Assembly: GCA_034766995.1 (NCBI GenBank)
Contig: CM068313.1
Coordinates: 54,365,481 to 54,429,480 of the forward strand
DNA: 64,000 bases
DNA from: Acanthacorydalis orientalis
Taxonomy: Eukaryota > Arthropoda > Insecta > Megaloptera > Corydalidae
Direction: 5' to 3'
Position 1 is the stretch's first letter; the number at the start of each line of letters is the position of its first letter. The notes beneath the pieces are model-generated. The model had not been told where the DNA came from, did no database searches, and worked only from the letters and a program-made list of their open reading frames with translations. Shown one piece after another: positions 63,649 to 64,000 of the stretch. The translations under genes and the position numbers were made by a program.

Positions 63649-64000
63649 TTACCCGACGAGAATCGTCTTCTTCGACCTCACATCGAATTTTTTGAGGAAC
63701 TGCTTGGGTACGTAGGTGTAGTCCACCGATCCGAAGGTCCTCATGAAACCAACGTCTGGCTTTTTACCCATCCACAACTCGTACGGTGTATTACTTCCGA
63801 CTGTTCTGGTCGATTCAGAGTGTAGACCGGTGTGTTCACTGCTTCCACCTAGAAGAAATTCGGAGGCAAAATCTTCGCCATCAGCATCCTTCTGGCACAC
63901 AAATCGTTCGATTGTCGCGTTCCGATCTGTGCTGGGGTGTATGAAGCCGTATTTTCCATTTTTATGCCACGTGACGCCAAATACTCTTGCATCTTAGTAC
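63649..64000 (-). pseudogene. Copia-type integrase, C-terminal part (runs off the edge)
   Basis: The minus strand reads A-S-Y-T-P-A-Q-I-G (the catalytic Glu region, degraded) near 63940 and N-T-P-Y-E-L-W-M-G-K-K-P, R-T-F-G-S-V, K-F-D-V-R-S-K-K-T-I-L-V-G (63649-63840), as in copia integrase. It is the upstream part of the RT at 62815 and continues beyond the window. Confidence 0.85.

Overview
The window looks like a repeat-dense piece of an insect nuclear genome. I see no host gene that I can defend. Almost all recognisable coding sequence belongs to transposable elements typical of insects: errantivirus-type (gypsy-family) proviruses with env and tRNA-Ser primer sites, BEL/Pao and copia LTR elements, R2-type, Jockey-type and RTE-type LINEs, mariner with TA duplications, piggyBac, Harbinger and Tigger/pogo relics. 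A hymenopteran host such as an ant would fit the mix, but that is a guess. No bacterial features (operons, Shine-Dalgarno sites, CRISPR), rRNA or complete tRNA genes were seen. Most elements lie on the minus strand and most are broken.

Layout. 1-6060: a BEL/Pao element (minus) split by a small env-only provirus (602-3486, duplication CGCG) and a mariner (4487-5804, duplication TA). The provirus's own 5' LTR carries a retroposon. 6061-7432: an LTR fragment, a gypsy-type gag fragment and an LTR/leader with a tRNA-Leu-like primer site. 7433-16735: several copies of an R2-type LINE with a restriction-like endonuclease, cutting through an errantivirus gag-pol whose parts lie at 12108-13492 and 16736-18160. 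18160-22535: low-information sequence, Harbinger and mariner scraps, LTR fragments, and a BEL gag interrupted by another LTR. 22760-25400: Jockey-type LINE parts. 26100-30050: a head-to-tail array with a unit of about 1.04 kb built around a LINE gag zinc-knuckle segment.

30060-32660: BEL then copia relics. 33232-34380: a Jockey-type reverse transcriptase. 35990-37610: Tigger and piggyBac relics. 37690-40130: duplicated Jockey 3' ends, an unassigned ORF and an LTR. 40178-41099: a second mariner (plus strand). 41450-45312: BEL gag and an unassigned degenerate coding region. 45600-49803: the best preserved element, a BEL LTR plus primer site plus a 1152-codon open frame that has lost RNase H and the integrase core. 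49892-51016: mariner split by an LTR. 51880-53837: a gypsy relic and an RTE-type LINE with a 15-bp duplication. 54800-55860: piggyBac. 56028-59132: a BEL-like LTR, leader and gag with two kinds of tandem repeat. 60562-64000: LTR with primer site, piggyBac and Harbinger scraps, and copia pol.

The elements do not form a pathway; they record nested insertion, deletion and local duplication. The points I would check first are the env-only provirus (possibly a reverse-transcribed spliced env RNA), the two BEL elements that each lost the RNase H block, the R2-type copies that share the same inactivating lesions outside rDNA, the 1.04-kb gag array, the VNTR-bearing gag, and the unassigned ORF at 39172-39741.
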